The notes: generated by a model from the sequence alone, not told the origin. Counted from the first letter of the stretch, positions 35,114 through 42,753 are shown. The stretch is 64,000 bases of DNA from Candidatus Saccharimonadota bacterium (GCA_017531585.1 JAFXKT010000001.1:62001-126000); one strand, 5' to 3'. Numbers and translations: made by a program.

Positions 35114-36235
35114 TTAGCCAAACTTATCGTCGGCTGCCTTTTCCTGCTGATCGTTCAGTTCTCCGTGCGGTTTATCCGTAGCTACAGCCTGAGGAACAGT
35201 TGCCGGAGCAACCTCTTCAAAAGGAACTGTATACGGAGCGCCTGTCACGAATTCAACCTTCTCCGTTGCGGGAGGAGCTTGAGTCTGAACGGACTCAGTC
35301 TGTGTCTCGGTCTTCTTGGCTTCCGTCGGCAGCTCCGGTGCTACATAGCTAGACGGAGCGGTCTCACGAGGAGTTTCATCCGTGTGGATTTTGCTCTCAT
35401 CAACCTTTCCACCGATGCTCGGATCGTTAGGACGAACCGGAGCAACGCTCGGGTCTTTCGGCGCGAGGGTTGTAACTGTGGTTGTCTGAGGTGTTGTTTC
35501 CTCAGGCGGTGCAGTTGTTGTCGGAGGTGGGGTCGTGGTTCCTGTCGGCGGATTCCAATCAGGAACATCCACCGGCTGTCCACCGCACTGAATCCTGAGC
35601 TTCAGGATCGAACCGTCATCCCACTTGATTACGATTGCAGTACCGCCATCGTTCTTAGTGTTCTTGACAGTCAGCGCCGGACGTTTACCGTTGTCGTATG
35701 CACCATTGATCTGGTACATCTGACTCGTGTAATTGTTCAGCTCTTCAGTGCTGATGTTACCCTTCTTGATCTCGTCCTTGATAGACTCAACCATTTTGAG
35801 GTATTCATCTTTGTGACCCTTGCCACCGTCGTTGACGTAGTAGTCAGCCGCATCATTGGCTCTTGCGCCAATCAGCGAACCAGACCACTTGTCCAGAAAC
35901 TTTGTGCCGTGGCCCTGATCCATAGCCAGCGCAATCGCGCAGCCGAGAACAGGGTCAGCCTTACCGTCATCCGAACCATCCATTCTTGCGAACAGATCAT
36001 CCAGAGCGGTTTCGGCTTTGCCGTCATCGAACTTCAGGGATTTGCCGAAATTATAATCATTGTTTGCGTCCCCGTCGTTCTGAACCTTGTCGTTCTCGTA
36101 TTCCACCCATTCAGGAGTGGGGGTGTCATCGCCAGTGAAGCTAGACACCATATCTCCGTAGGCGCCGCCAGTCAGAAGACCGACGATAGCCGTCGAGAAG
36201 AGGAGAACGACGACCGTTACGATCAATCGTCTCAT
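35114..36235 (-). CDS. Secreted or membrane-anchored Pro/Thr-rich protein
   Basis: 373 residues from the ATG at 36235, which has AGGAGG eight bases upstream inside the end of the previous gene. An N-terminal signal anchor (about 5-25) leads to an acidic folded domain (about 30-215) with MDQGHGTKFLDKWSGSLIGA, then a Pro/Thr-rich region (about 215-360) with T-T-T-A-P-P-E-E-T-T runs typical of Clostridia-like secreted proteins. No sorting signal or C-terminal helix is seen. I do not recognise the folded domain. Together with the Ala-rich gene it forms a bicistron driven by a perfect consensus promoter, with signs of transfer. Confidence 0.65.
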   Translation of the reverse strand: MRRLIVTVVVLLFSTAIVGLLTGGAYGDMVSSFTGDDTPTPEWVEYENDKVQNDGDANNDYNFGKSLKFDDGKAETALDDLFARMDGSDDGKADPVLGCAIALAMDQGHGTKFLDKWSGSLIGARANDAADYYVNDGGKGHKDEYLKMVESIKDEIKKGNISTEELNNYTSQMYQINGAYDNGKRPALTVKNTKNDGGTAIVIKWDDGSILKLRIQCGGQPVDVPDWNPPTGTTTPPPTTTAPPEETTPQTTTVTTLAPKDPSVAPVRPNDPSIGGKVDESKIHTDETPRETAPSSYVAPELPTEAKKTETQTESVQTQAPPATEKVEFVTGAPYTVPFEEVAPATVPQAVATDKPHGELNDQQEKAADDKFG

Positions 36236-36240
36236 TAAAG

Positions 36241-36876
36241 TCACCTCCTAGCGACTCTGTACGCAAAGGCCGCAATGGCCTGAGCGACGGCGTAGACAAC
36301 CCAGCTAACTGTTGCTCCTACAAGAACCGAGATAAGTCTGCACACGAATGTGCTGTATTTCGGTTCGGTATAGAGCACTGTGCCGGTTGCCTTATCTACG
36401 ATGTTGGTTACCTCAGAAAGAAGAGAAGCGTTAATATTGAGGCCGACGATGATGCCAGCGACAATTGCAAGCACGATCAGCAGGATAGTGAGCCATGTAG
36501 GCACACCGCCGCCGATTCTTGCGATGAGAGTACCCAGCATGGTGCGGGTATCCTCTCCTTCTCTCCTGACTGCCTTAGTAACCTCGGTGGCTGCTGCTGT
36601 CGTAACAGCACGGGACTTCTTGCCTTCGGCTTTGGTAGCCTTGGCGTTTTCTACAGCTGCAGCAGTCACTACGGCTCTGGTGGCCTTGTGCTGCTTCTTG
36701 CTGGTTTTGGCGGTCTCTGCAGCGGCTGCTGCGATGACTGCCTGGGTCTGCTTGTGCTGCTTGTGGTTGTCCTTCGATGTTGCAGCTGCGGCTGCAGCGG
36801 CGATCTGGGCAACCTGCTTTGCAGTAGCAGGCTTACCGGTGCTGGGTTTCGTGGACTTCTTCTTACTTGTTGCCAT
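36241..36876 (-). CDS. Ala/Lys-rich repeat protein with two C-terminal membrane helices
   Basis: 211 residues from the ATG at 36876, preceded by AAGGAGG at eight bases. Residues 1-110 are low-complexity: three to four units of about 22 residues with the pattern K-x-x-K-x-T-x-A-V-x-x-A-A-A-x-E-x-x-K, likely one long amphipathic helix or coiled coil. Two hydrophobic segments follow (about 130-152 and 180-205). The repeats resemble nucleic-acid-binding or scaffold helices, but no function can be assigned. It precedes the Pro/Thr-rich gene by five bases, and both sit between inverted repeats. Confidence 0.62.
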   Translation of the reverse strand: MATSKKKSTKPSTGKPATAKQVAQIAAAAAAATSKDNHKQHKQTQAVIAAAAAETAKTSKKQHKATRAVVTAAAVENAKATKAEGKKSRAVTTAAATEVTKAVRREGEDTRTMLGTLIARIGGGVPTWLTILLIVLAIVAGIIVGLNINASLLSEVTNIVDKATGTVLYTEPKYSTFVCRLISVLVGATVSWVVYAVAQAIAAFAYRVARR

Positions 36877-37058
36877 AAGATCAACCTCCTTAAGGTGTGG
36901 CAAAAATTTTTCGGGCCTCCGAAGTATAAAAGCCCTTTGACTTATTGACACTTGCTCAAAAGTGTCGCCGTACACTGTTGTGCACGGTAACAGTCCGATT
37001 TTAATTAGCTCTTCTCGTAGGGCCTTGCGCGGTCTTACAATAAGATGCCCTTATTATA
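36877..37058 (-). promoter_or_regulatory. Structured 5' leader of the Ala-rich/Pro-Thr-rich bicistron
   Basis: About 170 bases separate the predicted transcription start from the ATG. On the minus strand the leader folds into CCGTGCAC-AACA-GTGTACGG, GACACTT-N6-AAGTGTC and TTCGG-AGGC-CCGAA followed by AAATTTTT, the last a possible weak terminator just before the ribosome site. This layout suits attenuation or a riboswitch; no known aptamer is recognised. Confidence 0.45.
36987..37002 (-). repeat. Right copy of the 16-base inverted repeat
   Basis: GTAACAGTCCGATTTT on the plus strand, the exact reverse complement of 35026-35041. It lies in the mRNA leader downstream of the promoter, so leader and 3' end of the transcript are complementary. 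Confidence 0.65.
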
Positions 37059-37081
37059 TCAAATCTTTGCTTTTTTGTCAA
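37053..37081 (-). promoter_or_regulatory. Perfect consensus promoter of the two-gene module
   Basis: Minus strand TTGACA (37081-37076), 17-base spacer, TATAAT (37058-37053). The remaining bases up to the prmC end at 37174 hold nothing else I can support. Confidence 0.8.
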
Positions 37082-37173
37082 TAGCATTATAGGGGAGTTT
37101 ACAGCACTAGCTTTTTGTTTTGTTCATAAGCGGTTTGTGTGATTTATGGGGCTGTTTTTGGCGTCATTTTTAG

Positions 37174-37962
37174 CTATTTTTCGAACATTTGGGCCAGACC
37201 AGAGGTCTTGACAAGGCGCATATTTGTGTTGCTTTTTACAAAACTCTCGATCGCCTCATGTTGGCTAATATCCGATTCTAAGATTAGTTTGCCCTGCTCG
37301 GCTAGTTTCGTATTGCTTTCTAAGATTAGATTCTTGATATCTTTGAGGCCAAAATCCTCGGAATAGAGGGCAGTTTCTGGCTCAAAATCCAACTCTGGGC
37401 TGAGCCAATCCCAGTTTTTGTCCACATAAGGGAGATTTGCAACGATAATATCGAATTTTTCATCCACATTTTTTAGAAGGTCGGATTTCTTAAATTCTAG
37501 ATTCGCATGCATATTATTTGCGTTTTTCTCTGCTACTGCTAAAGCTTTTTCGGAAATGTCTACCGCAATAACATCGCTTTCGGGAAGCTCAAGCTTAAGA
37601 GTAATAGCGATGCAGCCACTGCCCGTGCCAACATCTAGGATTTTTGGTTTTTCTAGAGATAGTTCTTTAACAAGATCAATAATCGCCTCGGTTTCTGGGC
37701 GAGGAATAAGCGTATCCGGAGTTACTGCAAACTCCCTGCCATAAAATTCCTTAGAACCAAGGATATATGCGACAGGTTCGTGGTTTTGGCGACGTTTTAG
37801 GTAATCTTCGGCCTTTTTTTGCTCGGATTCGGTCAATTCGTAATCTGGATGAGCATGCAAAAAGACACGCTCTTTGTTAAGAGCGTGCGCTAGAATTAAT
37901 TCCGCGTCGAGGTGGCTAATTTGCGATGTCGCTGCTCTTTTCAGCCATGAGCTCACGTTCAT
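37174..37962 (-). CDS. prmC: Release factor glutamine methyltransferase PrmC/HemK
   Basis: 262 residues from the ATG at 37962 (GAGGAG nine to ten bases upstream), overlapping prfA by 47 bases; a start at 38001 would overlap further. It methylates the GGQ glutamine of release factors. An N-terminal helical domain (1-75) precedes the Rossmann SAM domain with [14 protein letters not shown] and the substrate motif NLPY in [11 protein letters not shown], where the family norm is NPPY. The Asn and Tyr that hold the glutamine amide are kept. PETE in LIPRPETE is typical. The gene lies behind prfA, the classical arrangement. Confidence 0.9.
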   Translation of the reverse strand: MNVSSWLKRAATSQISHLDAELILAHALNKERVFLHAHPDYELTESEQKKAEDYLKRRQNHEPVAYILGSKEFYGREFAVTPDTLIPRPETEAIIDLVKELSLEKPKILDVGTGSGCIAITLKLELPESDVIAVDISEKALAVAEKNANNMHANLEFKKSDLLKNVDEKFDIIVANLPYVDKNWDWLSPELDFEPETALYSEDFGLKDIKNLILESNTKLAEQGKLILESDISQHEAIESFVKSNTNMRLVKTSGLAQMFEK

Positions 37963-38962
37963 TTTTCTGTAGCTCCTCGATAATATCTTCGATATCGCCA
38001 TCCATAGCAGCAGAGATATTACTGCGAGAATAATGGATACGGTGATCTGTTATGCGATCCTGAGGGAAGTTGTAAGTGCGAATCTTTTCACTGCGGTCGC
38101 CAGTACCAATAAGGGATTTGCGAGCATCGGAGGCGTTAGCGCGATCCTCGGCAAGCTTGCGCTCCAAGAGGCGACTACGAAGAACAGTCATAGCCTTGAT
38201 ACGGTTCTGCTGCTGAGAACGTTCGTCCTGCATAGCGACAACGAGACCAGTTGGCAAGTGAGTAATACGGACAGCGGAGTCGGTAGTGTTAACACCCTGA
38301 CCGCCGTGACCACCAGAACGATAGATATCGATTCGAAGATCTTCTGGATTGATTTCAAGATCCTGCTCCTCTGCTTCCGGAAGAACAGCTACGGTTGCCG
38401 TACTAGTATGAATACGACCCTGAGATTCGGTCACTGGGATACGCTGAACGCGATGAACGCCGCCTTCAAACTTTAGCTGACCATATGGGCGGTCGCCAGA
38501 AACACGGAAGATGACCTCTTTGTAGCCACCAGCGTCATTAACGCTTTCGGACTGAAGTTCAACCTTCATGTTATGGGTTTCAGCGTAGCGGAGATACATG
38601 CGATAGAGGTCGCCAGCAAAAAGGCTAGCCTCGTCACCGCCTGCGCCGGCGCGAATTTCGATAATAGCAGGCTTGTCATCGTTAGGATCGCGAGGAAGAA
38701 GCATTTCGGAAAGCTTAGCTTCGGACTCTTCGAGCTCTTTTTCAAGGTCGGCTTTGAATTCGGCAAGCTCGGCGTCAGTTTCAGCTTCTTTGATGTCAGA
38801 TTTAAGCTGTTCGATTTTGTGACCTAGTTCTAGGAGGGCATCAATCTCGCCAAGACGGCGATTTTTGGTTGCAAAATTTGCGTCAGCATAAGCATTTGGC
38901 TGACTAAGGAAGTCGGTAATCTCCTGTTTTTCTTTATTTAGAGCATCAAAATCTAGATTCAT
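37916..38962 (-). CDS. prfA: Peptide chain release factor 1
   Basis: 348 residues, near the usual 355-360. It ends translation at UAA/UAG. GGQ lies in [17 protein letters not shown], with R-S-G-G-H before it as in all class I release factors. The specificity loop has P-V-T in [14 protein letters not shown], where RF1 usually has P-A-T; the RF2 signature S-P-F is absent, so RF1 is preferred. It forms the prfA-prmC pair. The -10 box TGTTATAAT sits eight bases from the start, so the leader would be only one or two bases. Confidence 0.92.
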   Translation of the reverse strand: MNLDFDALNKEKQEITDFLSQPNAYADANFATKNRRLGEIDALLELGHKIEQLKSDIKEAETDAELAEFKADLEKELEESEAKLSEMLLPRDPNDDKPAIIEIRAGAGGDEASLFAGDLYRMYLRYAETHNMKVELQSESVNDAGGYKEVIFRVSGDRPYGQLKFEGGVHRVQRIPVTESQGRIHTSTATVAVLPEAEEQDLEINPEDLRIDIYRSGGHGGQGVNTTDSAVRITHLPTGLVVAMQDERSQQQNRIKAMTVLRSRLLERKLAEDRANASDARKSLIGTGDRSEKIRTYNFPQDRITDHRIHYSRSNISAAMDGDIEDIIEELQKNERELMAEKSSDIAN

Positions 38963-38970
38963 TAAGGGGT

Positions 38971-38976
38971 ATTATA
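38971..38976 (-). promoter_or_regulatory. Extended -10 box of prfA-prmC
   Basis: TATGTTATAAT on the minus strand, eight bases from the prfA ATG at 38962. Confidence 0.6.
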
Positions 38977-39016
38977 ACATAAAAAAGCCCTTTTGGCATT
39001 ATGCGGCCTCAAAATG

Positions 39017-39053
39017 CTTGACATAATAATATTCCGATGTTATTATAGTCAAG
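39017..39053 (+). promoter_or_regulatory. Consensus promoter embedded in a long inverted repeat
   Basis: TTGACA (39018-39023), 17 bases, TATTAT (39041-39046). The whole is an inverted repeat: CTTGACATAATAA on the left against TTATTATAGTCAAG on the right, with one extra base. A dimeric repressor could bind here and block both promoter boxes. Confidence 0.65.
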
Positions 39054-39108
39054 CGTTTTTTGCGCGTACCTAAACAAGCTTATTCATTCACACCCGCTTT
39101 ACCAAAAG

Positions 39109-39237
39109 AAGGAGGTTATTGGTATGCAGGACAAGAATCAGATACACATCATCGCCTATACCACGAAGGAGGAAACTGGTATGGAAAAGAATTATTCAAA
39201 CGCATCCACACCCGCCAACAAGGAGGTATCAAACATG
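39109..39237 (+). repeat. Three tandem in-frame Shine-Dalgarno-ATG units
   Basis: AAGGAGG-N8-ATG occurs three times: AAGGAGG at 39109, 39166 and 39220, with ATGs at 39124, 39181 and 39235. Spacings between ATGs are 57 and 54 bases, so all are in one frame. The surrounding bases are also related (GGAGG-N5-GGTATG in the first two), which points to local duplication. Confidence 0.75.
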
Positions 39238-39747
39238 CAAGAAAAGTACTGTTCAACCGCGTGCGCAATATACGACAAAGTGGCAACAATCCTTACACTC
39301 GTTATGTCGCTTTTGCTCGCAGTCGGCGTTTTCTATCTTAATAGAAAAACTGCAGGTGAGTCGTTTGAGGAGCATTTGCTCTTGGCGAAGAAGGCCGTCG
39401 CTCAGGAAATCGGTTATAGCGGCAGTCTCGATAGCGATTCCTTTACCATCGCCAGCAATCACACCTATGTTATCTATAAGAACGGAATTATTGCCGATTC
39501 CGGAACCTTCAAGGATAGCACCGCAATCAAGGAATTAGACGAGGCTCTGTGGCACAATAATCATCACCAGGACGCTACAGAGGCGTCAGTCGACTCCTTT
39601 TTAAACCGCATAGATCTTTGGGCTAGCGCAATCATTACATTCTTTTTAGCAATCTGCGTAGCTACACTCTTCGCAACCGAATGCAGAGAGCCCTTCGAAA
39701 AGTTCATTCAGCGCAAATACTCAGAACTCACAAATGCTCCCAGATGA
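39124..39747 (+). CDS. Two-TM membrane protein with extracytoplasmic loop, three alternative starts
   Basis: 207, 188 or 170 residues depending on which of three equivalent ATGs (39124, 39181, 39235) is used; each has AAGGAGG exactly eight bases upstream. The common part has two helices (about residues 53-72 and 166-186 of the longest form) flanking an exterior domain with ASNHTYVIYKNGIIADSGTF, reminiscent of small sensor-like loops, but no signalling output domain follows. I do not recognise the family. It is a single gene with a consensus promoter and a terminator, of foreign appearance. Confidence 0.65.
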   Translation: MQDKNQIHIIAYTTKEETGMEKNYSNASTPANKEVSNMQEKYCSTACAIYDKVATILTLVMSLLLAVGVFYLNRKTAGESFEEHLLLAKKAVAQEIGYSGSLDSDSFTIASNHTYVIYKNGIIADSGTFKDSTAIKELDEALWHNNHHQDATEASVDSFLNRIDLWASAIITFFLAICVATLFATECREPFEKFIQRKYSELTNAPR

Positions 39748-39783
39748 TACTGTTTCATTTCGTGAATATATGCACTTTATTTC

Positions 39784-39811
39784 GCCGTAGGCTTTAGTCC
39801 TGCGGCTTTTT
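39784..39811 (+). terminator. Terminator of the two-TM membrane protein gene
   Basis: GCCG-x-AGG / CCT-x-CGGC hairpin followed by five T. Confidence 0.7.
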
Positions 39812-39825
39812 CTTGGTTTTTGTCA

Positions 39826-39851
39826 ATAAAAAGCCCCGCGGGATGCGGGGC
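39826..39851 (-). terminator. Terminator of the small orphan gene
   Basis: GCCCCGC-GGGAT-GCGGGGC with a T-run on the minus strand, just after the stop at 39860. Confidence 0.8.
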
Positions 39852-39859
39852 GAGATAAA

Positions 39860-40150
39860 TTAAATATAGTAGGCACTAAGAAGAGTTGCCCAGCGGCCAC
39901 GCTCCTTTTCTACCTCATCGGCGGTAGTCTCGTAGTTCTTGGCGATTATCTTGTCAGGCCAACAGCTGTCGAGGTAATGCCTGCAGAAGCAATACAAATC
40001 TTCCTCGATGTCTTCGGACTTGCTGTCGGGCTGATGCAGCTTTTTCTTGTAGTGCGCCGGAAAAGACAGTTTAATCTTGCCAGACTGATAATCTCTAACC
40101 AGCGAACCAAGATCAAGCGTCCTTCTTACTGTTCCTTCATTTTTACTCAT
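39860..40150 (-). CDS. Small hypothetical soluble protein (96 aa)
   Basis: A charged 96-residue protein with no signal or membrane segment, and a Cys pair in LYCFCRHYLDSCW. The ending KNYETTADEVEKERGRWATLLSAYY looks helical. Not recognised; the size would suit a regulator or small DNA-binding protein, but no helix-turn-helix is clear. It has AAAAGGAGG before the ATG, a TTGACG-17-TATAAT promoter and a strong terminator, so it is an independent unit with signals like those of the other presumed acquired genes. Confidence 0.6.
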   Translation of the reverse strand: MSKNEGTVRRTLDLGSLVRDYQSGKIKLSFPAHYKKKLHQPDSKSEDIEEDLYCFCRHYLDSCWPDKIIAKNYETTADEVEKERGRWATLLSAYYI

Positions 40151-40184
40151 ATATAACGACCTCCTTTTGGAACAGGATTATATT

Positions 40185-40213
40185 ATTATAATATATTTTA
40201 CCCCATCCGTCAA
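40185..40213 (-). promoter_or_regulatory. Near-consensus promoter of the small orphan gene
   Basis: Minus strand TTGACG (40213-40208), 17 bases, TATAAT (40190-40185). Confidence 0.75.
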
Positions 40214-40241
40214 GGTATGTGAGCCTAAGGTGATTCCGTGA

Positions 40242-40247
40242 TATAAT
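40242..40247 (+). promoter_or_regulatory. -10 box of tRNA-Val
   Basis: TATAAT nine bases before the tRNA 5' end; probably also serves the GNAT gene behind the tRNA. Confidence 0.6.
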
Positions 40248-40256
40248 TCTTGATAT

Positions 40257-40333
40257 GGATCTTTAGCTCAGTTGGCTAGAGCGTGCGATTCACATTCGCA
40301 AGGTCACTGGTTCGAGCCCAGTAAGATCCACCA
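40257..40333 (+). tRNA. tRNA-Val (anticodon CAC)
   Basis: 77 bases: acceptor GGATCTT/AAGATCC, D-arm GCTC/GAGC, anticodon stem TGCGA/TCGCA with loop TTCACAT (anticodon CAC, reading GTG), T-loop TTCGAGC, CCA encoded. A GNAT gene starts seven bases after the CCA. Confidence 0.94.
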
Positions 40334-40340
40334 TTTTTTT

Positions 40341-40850
40341 ATGACGAATATTAGACTCGTTTCACTGACTTTAGAAAACTCAGAATTTGCTGAGTTTATT
40401 TTGAAGATGCGCTTAGATGATACGAATTACGATTTTTATCAGGCAGATGCAAATTTAGAATCCGTAAAAAAATGGATAAGTAAAAATATAGCAAATAAAG
40501 ATGATTACTTTATTATCTTGAACAACGAAAAAATGGCGGGATATTGCGCACTATATGACTATAACCTCGAAAAGAAATCCGCAATGCTCAGTATCGGATT
40601 ATATGGTAAAGATACTCGCGGAAAAGGCATTGGCACGGCAGCAACCAAGCAATTGGTAAAATACGGCTTCGAAAATCGTGGCTTAAAAAGCATCCGACTA
40701 TTAGTAAGCGAAGGAAACCCAGCCGCAATTAAAAGTTACGAAAAAGCTGGCTTTTTGAGTTTTGGCACGCAGCCAGCCAACCGTCCGTACAATGGACAAA
40801 TGTTTGATTTACGCCGAATGGCAATTATGAATCCAAATTCTTTAGCCTAA
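40341..40850 (+). CDS. GNAT acetyltransferase (RimJ/RimL-like) directly behind tRNA-Val
   Basis: 169 residues from the ATG at 40341; longer frames begin inside the tRNA and are rejected. The acetyl-CoA loop is RGKGIGTAA (Q/R-x-x-G-x-G/A) followed by a helix, and the late segment GNPAAIKSYEKAGF is typical of RimJ/RimL-like enzymes that acetylate protein N-termini or small amines. The substrate is not predictable. Only TTTTTTT separates it from the tRNA CCA and no ribosome site exists, so tRNA 3' processing would yield an mRNA with a seven-base leader. A small AGCC-TAATT-GGCT-TTTTT terminator overlaps the stop codon. Confidence 0.85.
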   Translation: MTNIRLVSLTLENSEFAEFILKMRLDDTNYDFYQADANLESVKKWISKNIANKDDYFIILNNEKMAGYCALYDYNLEKKSAMLSIGLYGKDTRGKGIGTAATKQLVKYGFENRGLKSIRLLVSEGNPAAIKSYEKAGFLSFGTQPANRPYNGQMFDLRRMAIMNPNSLA

Positions 40851-40862
40851 TTGGCTTTTTGT
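40846..40862 (+). terminator. Short terminator of the GNAT gene
   Basis: AGCC-TAATT-GGCT followed by TTTTTG; weak stem but well-placed. The following bases to 40969 contain nothing else I can support. Confidence 0.5.
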
Positions 40863-40969
40863 ATATCGTTAAAACCTGGCTAATTAAGACTCACCAGATT
40901 TTATACAACTCGGCGTTTTGTCCGATTTTTAGTAGTATATTTCAGTTAATACCCTAAACAATCAGGTTA

Positions 40970-41629
40970 TTATTTTCTGATTAGTACGTGATAGTGATAT
41001 GAGCTAGTAGTTTGCTCTTTCATAATAAAATCTTCAACTTGAAAAACTTTCACGATTTCAAAGTCCTTGAATAAATCTACGATTAGATCATAGTCGGCAT
41101 AAAAATGCGGTATGCCATTCTCCGGTCCATCCTCAACTCTAATTTTTGTGTTCTCGTCCACCACCGGCCAATCTTGCTGAAAACCCCAGGTCTGCTTTGA
41201 CCCCAAAGTCAAATAACACTCCCCGCCTTTCCTCAAGACTCGTTTTAGCTCAGAAACAATTTTTCTCATTCCCGCTGTATCGGTATGAGATATTACGTTG
41301 CGACAATAAATACAGTCGAAACTATCGTCACTGTACGGCAAGTTCAACATATCACCAACTCGTAAATCGACTTTTACCCCTGCTCGCTCAGCGTATTCCC
41401 CCGTTCTTTCGATTGATGTTTCGCTTAAATCGAACCCGGAAGTATTAAATCCTGCTTTAGCAAATTGAATAGTATGCCTCCCCAAACCACAACCGAGATC
41501 GAGGAAATCGCTTTTGTTCTGGGAAAGCCATCGGTTGATGAGATAATAAGATTCCATCGCTGGCTCTTGCCAATATTTCTCGTGGTCGCCTTTTACTATA
41601 TTCCAGTTCCATGCTTTAGAATCTATCAT
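40970..41629 (-). CDS. Class I SAM-dependent methyltransferase
   Basis: 219 residues. Motif I is LDLGCGLGRHTIQF (about 43-56), motif II acidic residue in SGFDLSE, and motif IV region is FDCIYCRNVISH; the pattern fits UbiE/MenG-like small-molecule methyltransferases. Substrate unknown. AAAGGAG lies five bases before the ATG. It is the last gene of a three-gene minus-strand unit (NUDIX, isochorismatase-like, methyltransferase) with gaps of 14 and 27 bases; such sets often act in metabolite repair or modification. Confidence 0.82.
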   Translation of the reverse strand: MIDSKAWNWNIVKGDHEKYWQEPAMESYYLINRWLSQNKSDFLDLGCGLGRHTIQFAKAGFNTSGFDLSETSIERTGEYAERAGVKVDLRVGDMLNLPYSDDSFDCIYCRNVISHTDTAGMRKIVSELKRVLRKGGECYLTLGSKQTWGFQQDWPVVDENTKIRVEDGPENGIPHFYADYDLIVDLFKDFEIVKVFQVEDFIMKEQTTSSYHYHVLIRK

Positions 41630-41656
41630 CTATTCTCCTTTCCGCTATTATGCGTT

Positions 41657-42154
41657 TTATCTAATAAACGTTGCGCCCTTCTTTTCTAGCATTTGGAAGT
41701 ATTTATCTTTCTTTTTCTCGAACATAGTTCCGATAGCTTTCGTATTCACGATAACTTTGAAACCATTTTCAATTGCACCAAGCGCAGTCAAAGCGACACA
41801 GCCGCCGCCATCAACGCCTACTACTTCTACGGTGTCGATACCATTCTTCCGTAAGTGTTCAAGCAGTTGTGGATTAGAAAAAGCATCGCCTTTGTATTTA
41901 TCAAAAACTGCATTGCCTTTTTTGAGCAAATCTTCAGCCAATTCAGCACTCTTGTCGCCATCAAATATTTGTACTGGTGCAAGTTTATTAATGAAGTTTT
42001 TCTTCATGAGATTGCGAATATAGACGACATTCTCATTGGCTTTTATTTCTTCATTAACTTTAGTGATAATATCGCCGTCGTATTTAAAGAATTCTGCGTG
42101 GTTCTTACCGACACACGCTTCTTGCATATCAATTACAAGTAATGCTTTGCTCAT
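41657..42154 (-). CDS. Isochorismatase-fold cysteine hydrolase
   Basis: 165 residues, the alpha/beta hydrolase-like fold used by nicotinamidases and isochorismatases. The likely triad is Asp9 (VIDMQ), a Lys in FDKYKGDAF (86 or 88) and Cys119 (GGGCVAL). The pyrazinamidase/nicotinamidase metal ligands D-x-H-x-x-H are not visible, so nicotinamide is not favoured as substrate. AAAAGGAC lies eight bases before the start. Middle gene of a three-gene unit. Confidence 0.82.
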   Translation of the reverse strand: MSKALLVIDMQEACVGKNHAEFFKYDGDIITKVNEEIKANENVVYIRNLMKKNFINKLAPVQIFDGDKSAELAEDLLKKGNAVFDKYKGDAFSNPQLLEHLRKNGIDTVEVVGVDGGGCVALTALGAIENGFKVIVNTKAIGTMFEKKKDKYFQMLEKKGATFIR

Positions 42155-42168
42155 TTTAAGTCGTCCTT

Positions 42169-42693
42169 TTAGCCGATTATACCATTTAGCAGAATCTCGA
42201 GAACTCTTCTTTCTCGCTCGGCCATTTGCATCACGAATGAGTTATCGCACCTGAGAGTAGCATTCGCAGCGATAGCCTCCTCGATCGGAACAAATCTCAA
42301 TACAAAATCTAGTGATTTTTCGTCCTCGTCTAGCGCCTGGTCGCCAATCTCTTCTTCGACTTTGCAAGTATAGTAATAGTTGTTCTGAATATGAATAATA
42401 TCTTTGCCGGATTCATCGCCGTTCTGAATCTTTAGGACTTCGCCAAATTCCTTAACCGTTTCCGGAATTAGCGTCATGCCGGTCTCTTCTTTTATCTCAC
42501 GAGTCAGCGTTTCTAGATGAGTCTCGTCGCCTTCGATTCCGCCGCCTGGAAATTTATAGAAATGAAGTTTCTTGCTATAAATCATGGCAATATTGCCCTT
42601 TCCATCAAAAATAATGCCACGAACCGACGGACGATAGAACTTTTTGCCGTTTGGGTTATAATCTTTCAAATCTATAGTAAAGAGATGTTTCAT
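42169..42693 (-). CDS. NUDIX hydrolase
   Basis: 174 residues with a complete NUDIX box starting GGGIEGDETHLETLT and ending REIKEETGM, matching G-x5-E-x7-R-E-U-x-E-E-x-G-U. It would hydrolyse a nucleotide diphosphate derivative; the substrate class cannot be told. First gene of the three-gene minus-strand unit. Its -10 box TGCAATAAT lies six bases from the ATG, predicting a leaderless message, and it is divergent from the surface-protein gene at 42806. Confidence 0.88.
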   Translation of the reverse strand: MKHLFTIDLKDYNPNGKKFYRPSVRGIIFDGKGNIAMIYSKKLHFYKFPGGGIEGDETHLETLTREIKEETGMTLIPETVKEFGEVLKIQNGDESGKDIIHIQNNYYYTCKVEEEIGDQALDEDEKSLDFVLRFVPIEEAIAANATLRCDNSFVMQMAERERRVLEILLNGIIG

Positions 42694-42699
42694 AATTCT

Positions 42700-42705
42700 A
42701 TTATT
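42700..42705 (-). promoter_or_regulatory. -10 box of the NUDIX unit, leaderless spacing
   Basis: TGCAATAAT on the minus strand, six bases from the ATG at 42693. Confidence 0.45.
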
Positions 42706-42724
42706 GCATTTTTTCGAAAAGGTC

Positions 42725-42753
42725 TTTACATTACATTTCGCTTATGCTATATT
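42725..42753 (+). promoter_or_regulatory. Promoter of the propeller/Big_2 surface protein
   Basis: TTTACA (42725-42730), 17 bases ending CGCTTATGC, TATATT (42748-42753). The CGCTTATG just before the -10 also occurs at the pilin promoter at 1447. Confidence 0.65.

Noticed and set aside
35165-36238. Long open frame (357 codons) on the plus strand opposite the Pro/Thr-rich gene
   Set aside because: Antisense shadow: the minus-strand frame has a signal anchor, a ribosome site and domain-like composition, while the plus frame is rich in Arg/Cys with no start signal.
40272-40340. Longer N-terminus for the GNAT protein
   Set aside because: The start would lie inside tRNA-Val; homology begins at the ATG at 40341.
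40920-40930. Third copy of the module's inverted repeat
   Set aside because: Only GTCCGATTTTT (about ten bases of the 16) is shared, which can occur by chance in A/T-rich DNA.
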